Of a stretch of DNA of 64,000 nucleotides, positions 8,184 through 17,636 are shown one piece after another. The notes under the pieces are model-generated. The model was not told the origin of the DNA. It did no database searches and saw nothing but the letters and a program-made list of their open reading frames with translations. Origin of the DNA: Azospirillum thiophilum (GTDB lineage: Bacteria > Pseudomonadota > Alphaproteobacteria > Azospirillales > Azospirillaceae); assembly GCF_001305595.1 (NCBI RefSeq), contig NZ_CP012404.1, forward strand, positions 186,001-250,000. Reading direction: 5' to 3'. Within the stretch, counting starts at the first letter, position 1; each line of letters starts with the position of its first letter. The translations under genes were made by a program, and so were the position numbers.

Positions 8184-10268
8184 ATGTTCGGGAAGCTGCC
8201 GTTGGTCACCAAGCTGGTGCTGGCGATCGGCCTGGTTCTGGTGATCGGATTGGGAGCAGGCACGGTCGGGATCTCAGCCAAGGGCGGCGCCGACACCGAC
8301 GCGCTGTCCTTCAAGGCGGGGGACGAACTGGGCAGGTACCATTCGGCGGTCGTCGAACGCCGGCTGAACGATGCCCTGGACATCAGCCGGCTGATGGGCA
8401 CCACGCTGCTGAGCCTGAAGCGAAACGGGGTCGCCGATCGCGGCACGCTGAACGACTGGCTGAAAAGCCTGCTGGAGAGCAACGGCAACCTGATCGGCGT
8501 ATGGGTCGGCATGGAGCCGAACGCGCTGGACGGCAAGGATTCCGCCTTCGTCAACAGTCCTGGCAGCGATCCCAGCGGCCGTTTCATTCCCTATTGGAAC
8601 CGCGGCGGCGGCAAGGTCCAACTGGAGGCTCTGGTCGGTTATGACGATCCCGGGCCGGACGGTCTCTATTACCAGCAGGCCAAGCGCACCGGCCGGGAAG
8701 TGATCGTCGAGCCCTACAGCTATGTCGTCGCCGGCAAGAGCATCCTGATGGTGTCGCTGGTGGTGCCGATCATGGAAGGCGGAAAATTCATCGGCGTCGC
8801 CGGCGTCGACATCGCCACCGACGAGATCTGGAACGAGCTGAAGTCGGCCAAGCCCTTCGATACGGGTTCGGTCTTCCTGATCTCCAACGGCGGACTGTGG
8901 GCGGGCTATTCCAACCGCGACCATCTGGGCAAACCCATCGACCAGACCAACGAACGGCTGAAGAATGCCCTGTCGGCCATCCGCGACGGGCGGGACTTCG
9001 CGCAATATTCGGTGTCGAAAAGCCTGAACACGGAGGTGCGCCAGCTGTTCCTGCCGGTGACGGTCGGCCGGTCGGCCACACCCTGGGCGGTTCTGGTCAA
9101 CCTGCCGATGAACAGGATCGAGGCGCCGAAGCAGGAACTGCGAACCTTCATCGCCGTGGGCGCCCTGGCCCTGGCCGCCGGGCTGCTGCTGGCGCTGTGG
9201 CTGGCGACCCGCGCCATCGTCGGCCGGCCGCTGCGCCGGATCATCGTGACTGTGCAGGCGCTGACCGCCGGCCGGCGCGACGTCGAGGTGGTCGACCGCG
9301 ACCGTGCCGACGAGATCGGGGCGATCAACACGGCGCTGCAGCTGTTCAAGGAGAATGCCGGCCGCGTCGCCCAGATGGAGGAGCAGCGCCGCCTTGACGA
9401 TGCGCAGGCGGCCGAACGGCGCAAGCAGGAGCTGGCCCGTCTGGCCGCCGGCTTCGAGGGGTCGGTCGGCGACGTGGTCGCCGGGGTGACCGAGCAGGCG
9501 GAACGGATTCGCGCCGATTCCGAAGGGCTGTCGGCCATCGCCGAGCAGACCAACGCCCAGGCCTCCGCCGTCGCCGGTGCCGCCGACGTCGCCAGTGCCA
9601 ATGTGCAGACGGTTGCCGCCGCGGCGGAGGAGCTGGCCCACTCCATCGAGGAGATCAACCAGCGCATCGCCGCCTCTTCCCGGATGGCGAACGATGCGGT
9701 GGGCGAGGTCGAAAGGACCAACGGCACCGTCGCCGGGCTGGCGCAGGCCGCGCAGAAGATCGGCGATGTGGTCAGCCTGATCCAGTCCATCGCCGGCCAG
9801 ACCAACCTGCTGGCCCTGAACGCCACCATCGAGGCCGCCCGCGCGGGTGAAGCGGGCAAGGGCTTCGCCGTGGTGGCGAGCGAGGTGAAGAACCTCGCCA
9901 ACCAGACCGCCAAGGCGACGGAGGAGATCGCCGCCCAGATCGCCGAGATGCAGGCGGTCAGCGGCAATGCCGTCGGCGCCATCCAATCCATCGGCCGCAC
10001 CATCCTCGGCATCAGCGAGACGGTCACCGCCGTCGCCGCCGCGGCGGAGGAGCAGGGGGCAGCGACGCGCGAGATCAGCCGCAACGTCCAGCAGGCCGCG
10101 GGCGGCACGCGCGAGGTGTCGGCCAACATCGTTGGCGTTACCCGTGCCGCCGGGGAAACCGGCAGCATGGCGGCCCAGGCCCGTGCCGCCGCCGACGCGC
10201 TGTCGCACCAGTCGGCCCGGCTGCGGCAGGAGGTTCAGCGTTTCGTGGTGACGATCCGCGAGGCTTGA
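8184..10268 (+). CDS. Methyl-accepting chemotaxis protein with dCache sensor
   Basis: A transmembrane chemoreceptor of about 694 residues. Membrane helix 1 lies around residues 8-32. A large periplasmic dCache-type domain follows (about 33-325; note SGRFIPYWNRGGG, YSYVVAGKSILMVSLVVPI and GVAGVDIATDE). Membrane helix 2 is around 330-350, then HAMP. The signalling domain has the conserved hairpin tip IAGQTNLLALNATIEAARAG followed by GKGFAVVASEVKNLA. It transmits periplasmic ligand signals to CheA/CheW. No CheR/CheB-tethering pentapeptide is seen at the C-terminus. ATG 8172 is an alternative start. The Fur box upstream suggests iron-dependent expression. The ligand is unknown. Confidence 0.92.
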   Translation: MFGKLPLVTKLVLAIGLVLVIGLGAGTVGISAKGGADTDALSFKAGDELGRYHSAVVERRLNDALDISRLMGTTLLSLKRNGVADRGTLNDWLKSLLESNGNLIGVWVGMEPNALDGKDSAFVNSPGSDPSGRFIPYWNRGGGKVQLEALVGYDDPGPDGLYYQQAKRTGREVIVEPYSYVVAGKSILMVSLVVPIMEGGKFIGVAGVDIATDEIWNELKSAKPFDTGSVFLISNGGLWAGYSNRDHLGKPIDQTNERLKNALSAIRDGRDFAQYSVSKSLNTEVRQLFLPVTVGRSATPWAVLVNLPMNRIEAPKQELRTFIAVGALALAAGLLLALWLATRAIVGRPLRRIIVTVQALTAGRRDVEVVDRDRADEIGAINTALQLFKENAGRVAQMEEQRRLDDAQAAERRKQELARLAAGFEGSVGDVVAGVTEQAERIRADSEGLSAIAEQTNAQASAVAGAADVASANVQTVAAAAEELAHSIEEINQRIAASSRMANDAVGEVERTNGTVAGLAQAAQKIGDVVSLIQSIAGQTNLLALNATIEAARAGEAGKGFAVVASEVKNLANQTAKATEEIAAQIAEMQAVSGNAVGAIQSIGRTILGISETVTAVAAAAEEQGAATREISRNVQQAAGGTREVSANIVGVTRAAGETGSMAAQARAAADALSHQSARLRQEVQRFVVTIREA

Positions 10269-10286
10269 GAAGGGCGGCCCACGCCG

Positions 10287-10330
10287 CCAACGGCTCCTGA
10301 TCCTGGCCTGTCAGGATCAGGAGCCGTTGG
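10287..10330. terminator. Long perfect hairpin between convergent genes
   Basis: CCAACGGCTCCTGATCCTG pairs perfectly over 19 bases with CAGGATCAGGAGCCGTTGG around a six-base loop. It lies between the chemoreceptor (plus) and pcaG (minus), ending two bases before the pcaG stop. There is no T-tract on either side, so it is a bidirectional transcription-end or RNA-stabilising structure rather than a textbook terminator. Confidence 0.7.
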
Positions 10331-10332
10331 CA

Positions 10333-10890
10333 TCAGCAGTCGAAGAACACCGTCTCCCGCTCGCCCTGGAGATGGATGTCGAAGCGGTAGACCACGCCGC
10401 CCGGCGTCTCGGCCCGTTGGGCGATCAGGGTGTCGCGGCGGTCGTCCGGCACGGTCGCCAGCACCGGATCCTCGGCATTGGCCGCCGCCTCGTCGGAGAA
10501 GTGCAGGCGGGTGAAGGCGTGGCTCAGCATGCCGCGGGCGAACACCGTCACCGCGATATGCGGGGCGTGGCCGTCGCCGTGGGAGCCCGGCTTCACGGTG
10601 TCGAAAAAATAACGGCCCGCATCGTCGGTGCCGCAGCGGCCGAAGCCGGCGGCGCCGGGAGCATGCTTGCCGTCGGCACCGGCCTGCCAGATCTCGACCA
10701 CGCAGTCGCGGATCGGCGTGCCCTCGCCGTCATGGACGATGCCCTCGATGCGGATGTGTTCGCCCGGCATGTCGCGGGCCGCCAGCCGGTTGGTCGCCAG
10801 CGGGCGGCGGCCGTAGAGTTCCGGTGTCCAGGCATAGGCGAAATAGGGGCCGACGGTCTGGGACGGGGTCTGTTTCAGCGTCTGGCTCAT
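10333..10890 (-). CDS. pcaG: Protocatechuate 3,4-dioxygenase alpha subunit
   Basis: A 185-residue alpha chain of the intradiol ring-cleavage dioxygenase that opens protocatechuate to 3-carboxy-cis,cis-muconate. It begins TPSQTVGPYFAYAW, and carries GIVHDGEGTPIRDCVVEIWQ, GRYFFDTVKPG and HIAVTVFARGMLSHAFTRLH. As in the family, the alpha chain lacks the iron ligands supplied by PcaH. ATG 10890 lies five bases after the pcaH stop, so the two are co-translated. It is the last gene of the pca operon and ends against a long hairpin. Confidence 0.95.
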   Translation of the reverse strand: MSQTLKQTPSQTVGPYFAYAWTPELYGRRPLATNRLAARDMPGEHIRIEGIVHDGEGTPIRDCVVEIWQAGADGKHAPGAAGFGRCGTDDAGRYFFDTVKPGSHGDGHAPHIAVTVFARGMLSHAFTRLHFSDEAAANAEDPVLATVPDDRRDTLIAQRAETPGGVVYRFDIHLQGERETVFFDC

Positions 10891-10895
10891 CGGTT

Positions 10896-11618
10896 TCAGC
10901 CCTCCATCGGCGTGGCTTGGCGTCCGCGCAGGACGATGTCGAACTCGTAGCCGAGCGCCCACACCGGCTCTGTCACGTCGATGGAGAAGCGCGAGACCAG
11001 CAGCTCGCGCGCACCCTCCGGCACGCCGTTGTAGATGGGATCGAGCGGCAGCAGCGGATCGCCCGGGAAATACATCTGGGTGACCAGCCGGGTCAGGAAG
11101 GACGGCCCGAACAGCGAGAAATGGATGTGGGCCGGGCGCCACGCATTGTGATGGTTGCCCCAGGGATAGGCGCCGGGCTTGATCGTGGTGAAGCGGTAGC
11201 GCCCCTCGGCGTCGGTGATGCAGCGGCCGGCCCCGAAGAAATTGGGGTCGAGCGGCGCGTCGTGCTGGTCCCAGCGATGGACGTAGCGGCCGCAGGCGTT
11301 CGCCTGCCAGATCTCCAGCAGGGTATGTGGCACCGGCCGGCCATTCTCGTCGAGCACGCGGCCGGTGACGATCATGCGCTCGCCGACCGGCTCGCCGTTG
11401 ACCCGGCCGTTCTTCGTCAGGTCGTTGTCCAGCGCATCGACGCTGTCATGGCCGAAGACCGGGCCGGTCCGCACCGACAGGCACTGCTTCATCGGGATCA
11501 GCGGCTTGCGCGGCGAGCGCAGCACCGTCGATTTGTAGAGCGGCGACAGGTAGGGCGGATGCTGCGCCCAGTCGCGGGGGCCGAAATCGCCCTCCGCCTC
11601 TCGAACGGCCGTATCCAT
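10896..11618 (-). CDS. pcaH: Protocatechuate 3,4-dioxygenase beta subunit
   Basis: A 240-residue catalytic beta chain. The iron(III) ligands are visible as the tyrosines in CGRYVHRW and PGAYPWGNHHN and the two histidines in RPAHIHFS, matching the Tyr/Tyr/His/His set of the Pseudomonas enzyme. ATG 11618 is preceded by AAGGAGGG. It sits between pcaB and pcaG in the operon, 25 bases downstream of pcaB. With PcaG it forms the oligomeric ring-cleaving enzyme in the cytoplasm. Confidence 0.96.
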   Translation of the reverse strand: MDTAVREAEGDFGPRDWAQHPPYLSPLYKSTVLRSPRKPLIPMKQCLSVRTGPVFGHDSVDALDNDLTKNGRVNGEPVGERMIVTGRVLDENGRPVPHTLLEIWQANACGRYVHRWDQHDAPLDPNFFGAGRCITDAEGRYRFTTIKPGAYPWGNHHNAWRPAHIHFSLFGPSFLTRLVTQMYFPGDPLLPLDPIYNGVPEGARELLVSRFSIDVTEPVWALGYEFDIVLRGRQATPMEG

Positions 11619-11643
11619 CTTGAGGTTCCCTCCTTGGGAGCGG

Positions 11644-13017
11644 TCAGCTTTGCCGACCTTGTGTTTGCCTGTGGTTGTCCAGTACGCGGTCGATGAAATG
11701 GGCGGCGGAGCCGGTGTAGCGCAGCGGGTCGAACAGACGGTCCAGCCCGTCCATGCCCAGCGCCCGCACCACCTCCGCATCCTCCGCCAGCACGTCGCGC
11801 AGGGGGCGGGCGGCTTCGGCGGCGCGGCGGCTGGCGTCGGCGATGCGGGAATGGGCGGCAAGCCGGCCCATGCGCTCGCCCAGCGCCATGGCGACCGCCT
11901 CGGCCAGGATCAGGCCGCGGGTCAGGTCCAGGTTGGCGCGCATGCGCTCCGCATCCACCGTCAGGCCGGCGACCGTCTCGCGGGCATGGCGGGCGGCCCC
12001 GGCGACGAGGCGGCAGAGGTCGGGCAGCGCCTGCCACTCGGCGTGCCAGCCGCCCAGCCCGCGCTCATGCTCCTGCACCTGGGCGGCCAGCAGCCCGCCG
12101 ACCAGCGCCGGGGCGCGGATGGCGCAGGACAGCAGCACGGCGCAGGACACCGGGTTGCGCTTGTGCGGCATGGTGGAGGAACCGCCGCGGCCGGGAACGG
12201 CGGGCTCGAAGGCTTCGCCCACCTCCATCTGCATCATCAGCGCGATGTCGCGACCCAGCGTGCCCAGCGTGCCGGCGAGGATGCCCAGCGCGGCGGCAGG
12301 TTCGGCGATGCGGTCGCGGCTGGCATGCCAGGGCAGGGCCGGCAGGGGGAGGGCCAGGTCCCTTGCCAGCGCCTCGGCCACCGCCGGGCCGGCTTCGCCC
12401 AGCGCAGCCAGCGTGCCGGCCGCCCCGCCGAACTGCAGCGCCAGCCGGCCGCGCGCCGCCGCCAGCCGCTGCCGGTCGCGGCCGAGCGCGTCGAGCCAGC
12501 CCGCCGCCTTCAGCCCGAAGGTCGTGGGCAGCGCATGCTGCAGCCAGGTGCGGGCGACCATCGGAGTGGCGCGGTGGCGGTCGGCCAGCGCCGCCAGCCC
12601 GTCGGCCAGCTCCGCCAGATCGGCGTCCAGCCCGTCGAGGAAGCGGCGAAGCTGCAGCATCAGGCCGCTGTCCATCGCGTCCTGGCTGGTGGCGCCCCAA
12701 TGGACGAAACGCGACGCCTCCTCGTCGGCGGCCTTCACCATGGCGGTCAGATGCCTGACCAGCGGGATGGCGGTGTTGCCGGCAAGCGCGGCCTCCGCCC
12801 CCAGCGCGTGGGGGTCGTAGAGATCGGCCCGGCACGCCGCCTCGATGGCCGGAACGGCGCCGGCCGGGATCACCCCGGCGGATGCCTCCGCCCGCGCCAA
12901 TGCCGCCTCGAAATCCAGCATGCCCTGGAGCCTTGCCGCGGGCGAGAAGGCGTCGGCCGCCGCGTCGGTGGTGAAGAGCGGGTCGAGCAGCGGGTCGGCA
13001 TGGCGGATGTCGGCCAT
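11644..13017 (-). CDS. pcaB: 3-carboxy-cis,cis-muconate cycloisomerase
   Basis: A 457-residue member of the fumarase/aspartase superfamily that lactonises 3-carboxymuconate to 4-carboxymuconolactone. The superfamily signature GGSSTMPHKRNP is near residue 285, with the conserved regions FVHWGATSQDAMDSGLMLQL and ARTWLQHALPTTFG upstream. The length matches bacterial PcaB. It starts five bases after pcaC in the operon. Nothing in the sequence looks damaged. Confidence 0.95.
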   Translation of the reverse strand: MADIRHADPLLDPLFTTDAAADAFSPAARLQGMLDFEAALARAEASAGVIPAGAVPAIEAACRADLYDPHALGAEAALAGNTAIPLVRHLTAMVKAADEEASRFVHWGATSQDAMDSGLMLQLRRFLDGLDADLAELADGLAALADRHRATPMVARTWLQHALPTTFGLKAAGWLDALGRDRQRLAAARGRLALQFGGAAGTLAALGEAGPAVAEALARDLALPLPALPWHASRDRIAEPAAALGILAGTLGTLGRDIALMMQMEVGEAFEPAVPGRGGSSTMPHKRNPVSCAVLLSCAIRAPALVGGLLAAQVQEHERGLGGWHAEWQALPDLCRLVAGAARHARETVAGLTVDAERMRANLDLTRGLILAEAVAMALGERMGRLAAHSRIADASRRAAEAARPLRDVLAEDAEVVRALGMDGLDRLFDPLRYTGSAAHFIDRVLDNHRQTQGRQS

Positions 13018-13022
13018 GGTGG

Positions 13023-13433
13023 TCAGGCCTTCCGCGCCGCTTCGGTCGCGTCTTCTTCGTCCATCTCGGCATAGACGGCGCGGGCCAGCGCGATGGCGTG
13101 GTTTCCGGCGGGGATACCGGCATAGACCGCGGCCTGCATCAGGATTTCCCTCACCTCGTTGCGGGTGACGCCGGTGTTGCGGGTGGCGCGGATGTGCAGC
13201 TTCAGCTCGCCATCCTTGCCGAGCGCCGCCAGCATGGCGATGGTCAGCATGCTGCGGGTGCGGATGTCCAGCCCCGGCCGCGTCCAGATCTGGCCCCAGG
13301 CGGCCTTGGTGATGAACTCCTGGAAATCGGCGTCGAAGCCGGTGGCCCGCTCCAGCGCGCGGTCGACATGGGCGTCGCCCAGCACCTTGCGGCGCACCGC
13401 CATGCCGCGGTCGTGGAGATCCTCGTCAATCAT
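13023..13433 (-). CDS. pcaC: 4-carboxymuconolactone decarboxylase
   Basis: A 136-residue AhpD-fold enzyme that decarboxylates 4-carboxymuconolactone to 3-oxoadipate enol-lactone. Typical blocks are GMAVRRKVLGDAHVDRAL, ITKAAWGQIWTRPGLD and ELKLHIRATRNTGVTRNEV, followed by the helix with the catalytic-site region QAAVYAGIPAGNHAI. The ATG overlaps the pcaD stop (ATGA), so translation is coupled. It is a stand-alone PcaC, not the PcaL fusion found in some actinobacteria. Confidence 0.95.
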   Translation of the reverse strand: MIDEDLHDRGMAVRRKVLGDAHVDRALERATGFDADFQEFITKAAWGQIWTRPGLDIRTRSMLTIAMLAALGKDGELKLHIRATRNTGVTRNEVREILMQAAVYAGIPAGNHAIALARAVYAEMDEEDATEAARKA

Positions 13434-14230
13434 GTCAGCTCCCCCAGGAAGCCGTCGATCAATGCCGCCAGTTCCGCCGGCTTCTCGACGCCGGGGATAT
13501 GGGCGGCGCCGGGCAGCAGTTCGAGACGGGCGCCGGGGATGCGGGCCGCCAGCTCCCGGGCGAGGTCGGGCGGGGTCACCACATCCTCCTCGCCGCAGAT
13601 CACCAGGGTCGGGGCTTTGATGCCGGCAGTGTCGGCGCGCAGGTCGGCGTCGCGGATCGCCATGGCGCAGCCGACATAGCCGTCCTCGGAGATACGGGCG
13701 ACCATGGCGGTGTAGCCGCGGATCTGGTCGGGGCGGCTGTCGCGGAAACCGGCGGTGAACCAGCGCGCCATCACGCCTTCGGCGATGGCGGACATGCCGC
13801 GGGCGCGGATGGCGGCGATGCGGTCGGTCCAGACCGACGGCGGGCCGATCTGCCCGGCGGTGTCGCACAGCACCAGCCCATGCACGCGGTCCGCAGCCTT
13901 GACGGCGAGGCGCTGGGCCATCATGCCGCCGATCGACAGGCCGCAGACATGGGCACGGGCGATGCCGAGCGCGTCCATCAGGCCGGCGGCGTCGTCGGCC
14001 AGCATATCCATGCTGTAGCCGGAGTCCCCGGTGACCGGCGTCGCCTGGGTCAGGCCATGGCCGCGCATGTCGTAGCGCAGGATGCGGTAGCGCTGCGACA
14101 GGTGGGGCATCACGGCATCCCAGATGTGGAAGCTGGTGCCGATGGAGTTGGCGAACAGCAGCACCGGCGCATCGGCCGGGCCGGTCAGGTCGTAATGCTG
14201 GGTGATGCCGGCTGCTTCGATGAAGGGCAT
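13430..14230 (-). CDS. pcaD: 3-oxoadipate enol-lactonase
   Basis: A 266-residue alpha/beta hydrolase. The nucleophile elbow GLSIGGM is near residue 96; the acid is probably in CGEEDVVTPP and the catalytic histidine in GAAHIPGVEKP. It hydrolyses the enol-lactone to 3-oxoadipate. It overlaps pcaC by four bases. Upstream, 170 bases including a symmetric repeat separate it from pcaF, an unusually long gap for this operon. GGTGGAG precedes the ATG. Confidence 0.94.
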   Translation of the reverse strand: MPFIEAAGITQHYDLTGPADAPVLLFANSIGTSFHIWDAVMPHLSQRYRILRYDMRGHGLTQATPVTGDSGYSMDMLADDAAGLMDALGIARAHVCGLSIGGMMAQRLAVKAADRVHGLVLCDTAGQIGPPSVWTDRIAAIRARGMSAIAEGVMARWFTAGFRDSRPDQIRGYTAMVARISEDGYVGCAMAIRDADLRADTAGIKAPTLVICGEEDVVTPPDLARELAARIPGARLELLPGAAHIPGVEKPAELAALIDGFLGELT

Positions 14231-14278
14231 GGGGACTCCACCTTCGGTGGTTGCGATGCATGGGCGTCGGCTGACGGT

Positions 14279-14385
14279 GCCCCCACCCTAACCCTCCCCC
14301 GCTGGGCGGGGGAGGGGACAAGTGCCTGTTCGGGAAAGTGGCGGCAGTCCCTCCCCCACCCAGTGGGGGAGGATAGGTGGGGGGC
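14279..14385. repeat. Mirror-symmetric intergenic repeat, family B copy 2
   Basis: The left part has CCCCCACCCTAACCCTCCCC then the hairpin CCCCCGCTGGGCGGGGG. The right part has CCCCCACCCAGTGGGGG then GGATAGGTGGGGGG, the inverse of the left. The centre GGGAAAGTGGCGGCAGTCCC recurs inverted in copy 4 (49051-49156). It separates pcaF from pcaD inside the operon. Confidence 0.85.
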
Positions 14386-14400
14386 TGGCTTTCTGGCGCT

Positions 14401-15600
<1,200 letters not shown>

Positions 15601-15604
15601 GGTC

Positions 15605-16435
15605 TTATCCTTCCCCGCCGGTTTGCCCCTGGGAGATGCCGTGGGCGGCGGCGGTGCGGGCCAGGAGGCCGCGCAGCGCCGCCAGCGTTCCGGCCTCCGG
15701 GATCGCGGTGGTCTTCAGGTCGGGCGAGATTTTCAGGTCCCAGCCGGTGGCCGCCGTCACCTGCTCCACCGTCACGCCGGGATGGATGCCGGTCAGGGTC
15801 AGTTCCCTGGTCACCGGGTCGGGGGTGAGGATGCCGAGGTCGGTGATGACCGCGGTCGGCCCGGCGCCGGGGATGCCGGCGCGGGCGCGGGCGTCGCCGC
15901 CGTCGAGATGGCCGGCGGAGGTGACGAAGGGCAGCTTGGCGACGAAGGCCTTCGGGCTCTGCTTCAGGACGATGAAGACCTCCTTGGCCTGGGAGGCGAT
16001 CTCCGGCGCGCCGCCGGCACCGGGCAGCCGCACCTTCGGTGCGTCGTAGGGACCGATGATGGTGGTGTTGATGTTGGCGAAGCGGTCGACCTGGGCGGCG
16101 CCGAGGAAGCCGACGTCGATCCGCCCGCCCTGCAGCCAGTAGCGGAAGATCTCCGGCGTGCCGACCACGGTGTCGGCGGTCTCCGCCAGCTCGCCGTCGC
16201 CGATCGACAGCGGCAGCACCGTCGGCTTGGCGCCGATGGGACCGGACTCATAGATCAGCACCACGTCCGGCGCATGGGTCAGCCGCGCGAGGTTGGCGGC
16301 GGTGGAGGGCAGGCCGATGCCGACGAAACAGACGGTGCCGTTCTTCAGCAGGCGGCTCGCCGCCACCGTCATGATCTCGGTCGCGGTGAAGCCGGCGGTT
16401 TCGGCGGTGGTCTCGGTGGTGGTTTCGGCGCTCAT
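15605..16435 (-). CDS. pcaJ: 3-oxoadipate CoA-transferase subunit B
   Basis: A 276-residue CoA-transferase beta subunit. Landmarks are GTVCFVGIGLPSTAANLARL, the glutamate in the segment VVLIYESGPIG (the position of the catalytic glutamate of the family), and GGAPEIASQAKEVFIV. It works with PcaI to move CoA from succinyl-CoA to 3-oxoadipate. The ATG shares one base with the pcaI stop (TGATG). The N-terminus carries a Thr/Glu-rich stretch (TTTETTAET) that is not part of the fold. Confidence 0.93.
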   Translation of the reverse strand: MSAETTTETTAETAGFTATEIMTVAASRLLKNGTVCFVGIGLPSTAANLARLTHAPDVVLIYESGPIGAKPTVLPLSIGDGELAETADTVVGTPEIFRYWLQGGRIDVGFLGAAQVDRFANINTTIIGPYDAPKVRLPGAGGAPEIASQAKEVFIVLKQSPKAFVAKLPFVTSAGHLDGGDARARAGIPGAGPTAVITDLGILTPDPVTRELTLTGIHPGVTVEQVTAATGWDLKISPDLKTTAIPEAGTLAALRGLLARTAAAHGISQGQTGGEG

Positions 16436-17295
16436 CACGCGGCCTCCTTCATGCTTTCCGCCAGCACGCGGCGGAAGCCGGCGAAATCGTCGGTGTCCAG
16501 GACATGCCGCTGCATCCAGGACCGGAAGGTCTCGCGCGAGCGGGAGATGGGATCCCATGCCTTGTAGAATCGGTTGTCGCGCTCCGAATAGCCTTGCGCG
16601 TAGGACGGATAGGCGCCGCCGGGAACGTGACAGACGGCGGACAATGCCCAGCCCGGCAGCACGCAGGCGTTCGGCGGCGCCTCCAGATCGTCGACGATCT
16701 CCTCGACCGTGACGATGGAGCGTTTGGCGGCCAGCACGGCCTCCTTCTGGACGCCGAGGATTCCCCACAGCAGCACGTTGCCGCGGCGGTCGGCCTTCTG
16801 GGCGTGGATCACCGTCACGTCGGGGCGGACCGACGGAATGGCGGCCAGCTTCTCCCCGGTGAAGGGGCATTCGACGAAGCGGATGTTGGGATTGACCTTC
16901 GGCAGGTCGGACCCGGTGTAGCCGCGCAGCAGCGCGAAGGGCAGGTTGGAGGCGCCGGCGACATAGGCGTTGGCCATGCCGGCGTGGCTGTGCTCCTCGA
17001 TCTCCAGGCGCTGCGGCCAGCCCTGTTCGACCGCGTCGCGGAAACGGTGGAGAGAACCGACACCGGGATTGCCGCCCCAGGAGAAGACCAGCTTCGCGGC
17101 ACAGCCCATGCCGATCAGCTGGTCGTGGATCAGGTCGGGGGTCATGCGGACCAGCGTGAGGCCGCGGCGGCCCTGGCGGACGATCTCATGCCCGGCGGCA
17201 TGGGGGATCAGGTGGGTGAACCCTTCCAGGGCGACGGTGTCGCCATCGCGCACGAGGCTCGCCACCGCCTCGCGCAAGGGCGTGATATGCGCCAT
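16435..17295 (-). CDS. pcaI: 3-oxoadipate CoA-transferase subunit A
   Basis: A 286-residue CoA-transferase alpha subunit and first gene of the pca operon. Conserved segments are GDTVALEGFTHLIPHAAGHE, MTPDLIHDQLIGMGCAAKLV and FSWGGNPGVGSLHRF. GGAGGT stands just before the ATG, and immediately upstream of that is an IclR-type palindrome (17309-17325), so operon transcription is controlled right at this gene's leader. Confidence 0.93.
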   Translation of the reverse strand: MAHITPLREAVASLVRDGDTVALEGFTHLIPHAAGHEIVRQGRRGLTLVRMTPDLIHDQLIGMGCAAKLVFSWGGNPGVGSLHRFRDAVEQGWPQRLEIEEHSHAGMANAYVAGASNLPFALLRGYTGSDLPKVNPNIRFVECPFTGEKLAAIPSVRPDVTVIHAQKADRRGNVLLWGILGVQKEAVLAAKRSIVTVEEIVDDLEAPPNACVLPGWALSAVCHVPGGAYPSYAQGYSERDNRFYKAWDPISRSRETFRSWMQRHVLDTDDFAGFRRVLAESMKEAA

Positions 17296-17308
17296 ATGAC
17301 CTCCCGAA

Positions 17309-17325
17309 TGTGCGAAAATCGCACA
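17309..17325. promoter_or_regulatory. IclR-type (PcaR/PcaU-like) operator, site 1
   Basis: TGTGCG AAAAT CGCACA is a perfect inverted repeat with a 5-base spacer. It is close to the remembered PcaR site GTTCGATAATCGCAC of Pseudomonas (13 of 15 bases). It lies 14 bases upstream of the pcaI start codon. No IclR gene is in the window. Confidence 0.65.
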
Positions 17326-17393
17326 AATATCCGTCTTTACGCACAGAGTGAGCGGCGACGCCCGGCGCTGTCAAGGGCGAATAAGCCAATAGG

Positions 17394-17410
17394 TGTGCGA
17401 TATACGCCCA
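17394..17410. promoter_or_regulatory. IclR-type operator, site 2
   Basis: TGTGCG ATATA CGCCCA matches site 1 with one arm mismatch and the same 5-base spacer. It lies mid-way in the 341-base divergent region and abuts another palindrome. Confidence 0.55.
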
Positions 17411-17426
17411 TATTGCGGTGCAATAT
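17410..17426. promoter_or_regulatory. Palindrome ATATTGC-GGT-GCAATAT
   Basis: A perfect inverted repeat with 7-base arms that shares its first base with IclR-type site 2. It is a candidate second operator or cooperative half of the same control element. Confidence 0.45.
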
Positions 17427-17461
17427 GAGGAAAATCCGGTGATGGCGATGAGAGAGAGGGA

Positions 17462-17488
17462 TTAATATGTTTTGAATCAACATATTAA
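17462..17488. promoter_or_regulatory. 27-base AT-rich palindrome in pca/ABC control region
   Basis: The arms TTAATATGTT and AACATATTAA are perfect over 10 bases around a 7-base spacer. The composition contrasts sharply with the surrounding GC-rich DNA. It is probably an operator for a regulator of the ABC operon; the protein is not identifiable here. Confidence 0.5.
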
Positions 17489-17503
17489 ATCCAAGTCTAT
17501 AAA

Positions 17504-17520
17504 TGGGCGTTTATCGCCCC
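17504..17520. promoter_or_regulatory. IclR-type operator, site 3 (variant)
   Basis: TGGGCG TTTAT CGCCCC keeps the 5-base spacing and the GCG/CGC core of sites 1 and 2 but has altered outer bases. It lies about 117 bases upstream of the ABC binding-protein gene. A lone half site, CGCAC, follows at 17534. Confidence 0.42.
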
Positions 17521-17636
17521 TTATTTCTAATATCGCACTTGACGGTTCGTTCGCCCCTCAGTACGCTGGGCGGAACAGTCGACGACCGGGGCTGCGCGTT
17601 CCGGCATCCATAATATGGTCACATGTGGGAGGAACG

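Noticed and set aside
17472..17636. Longer start of the aromatic-type binding protein within the control region
   Set aside because: It would place palindromic operators inside the gene; ATG 17637 has a good ribosome site and begins a proper signal peptide.
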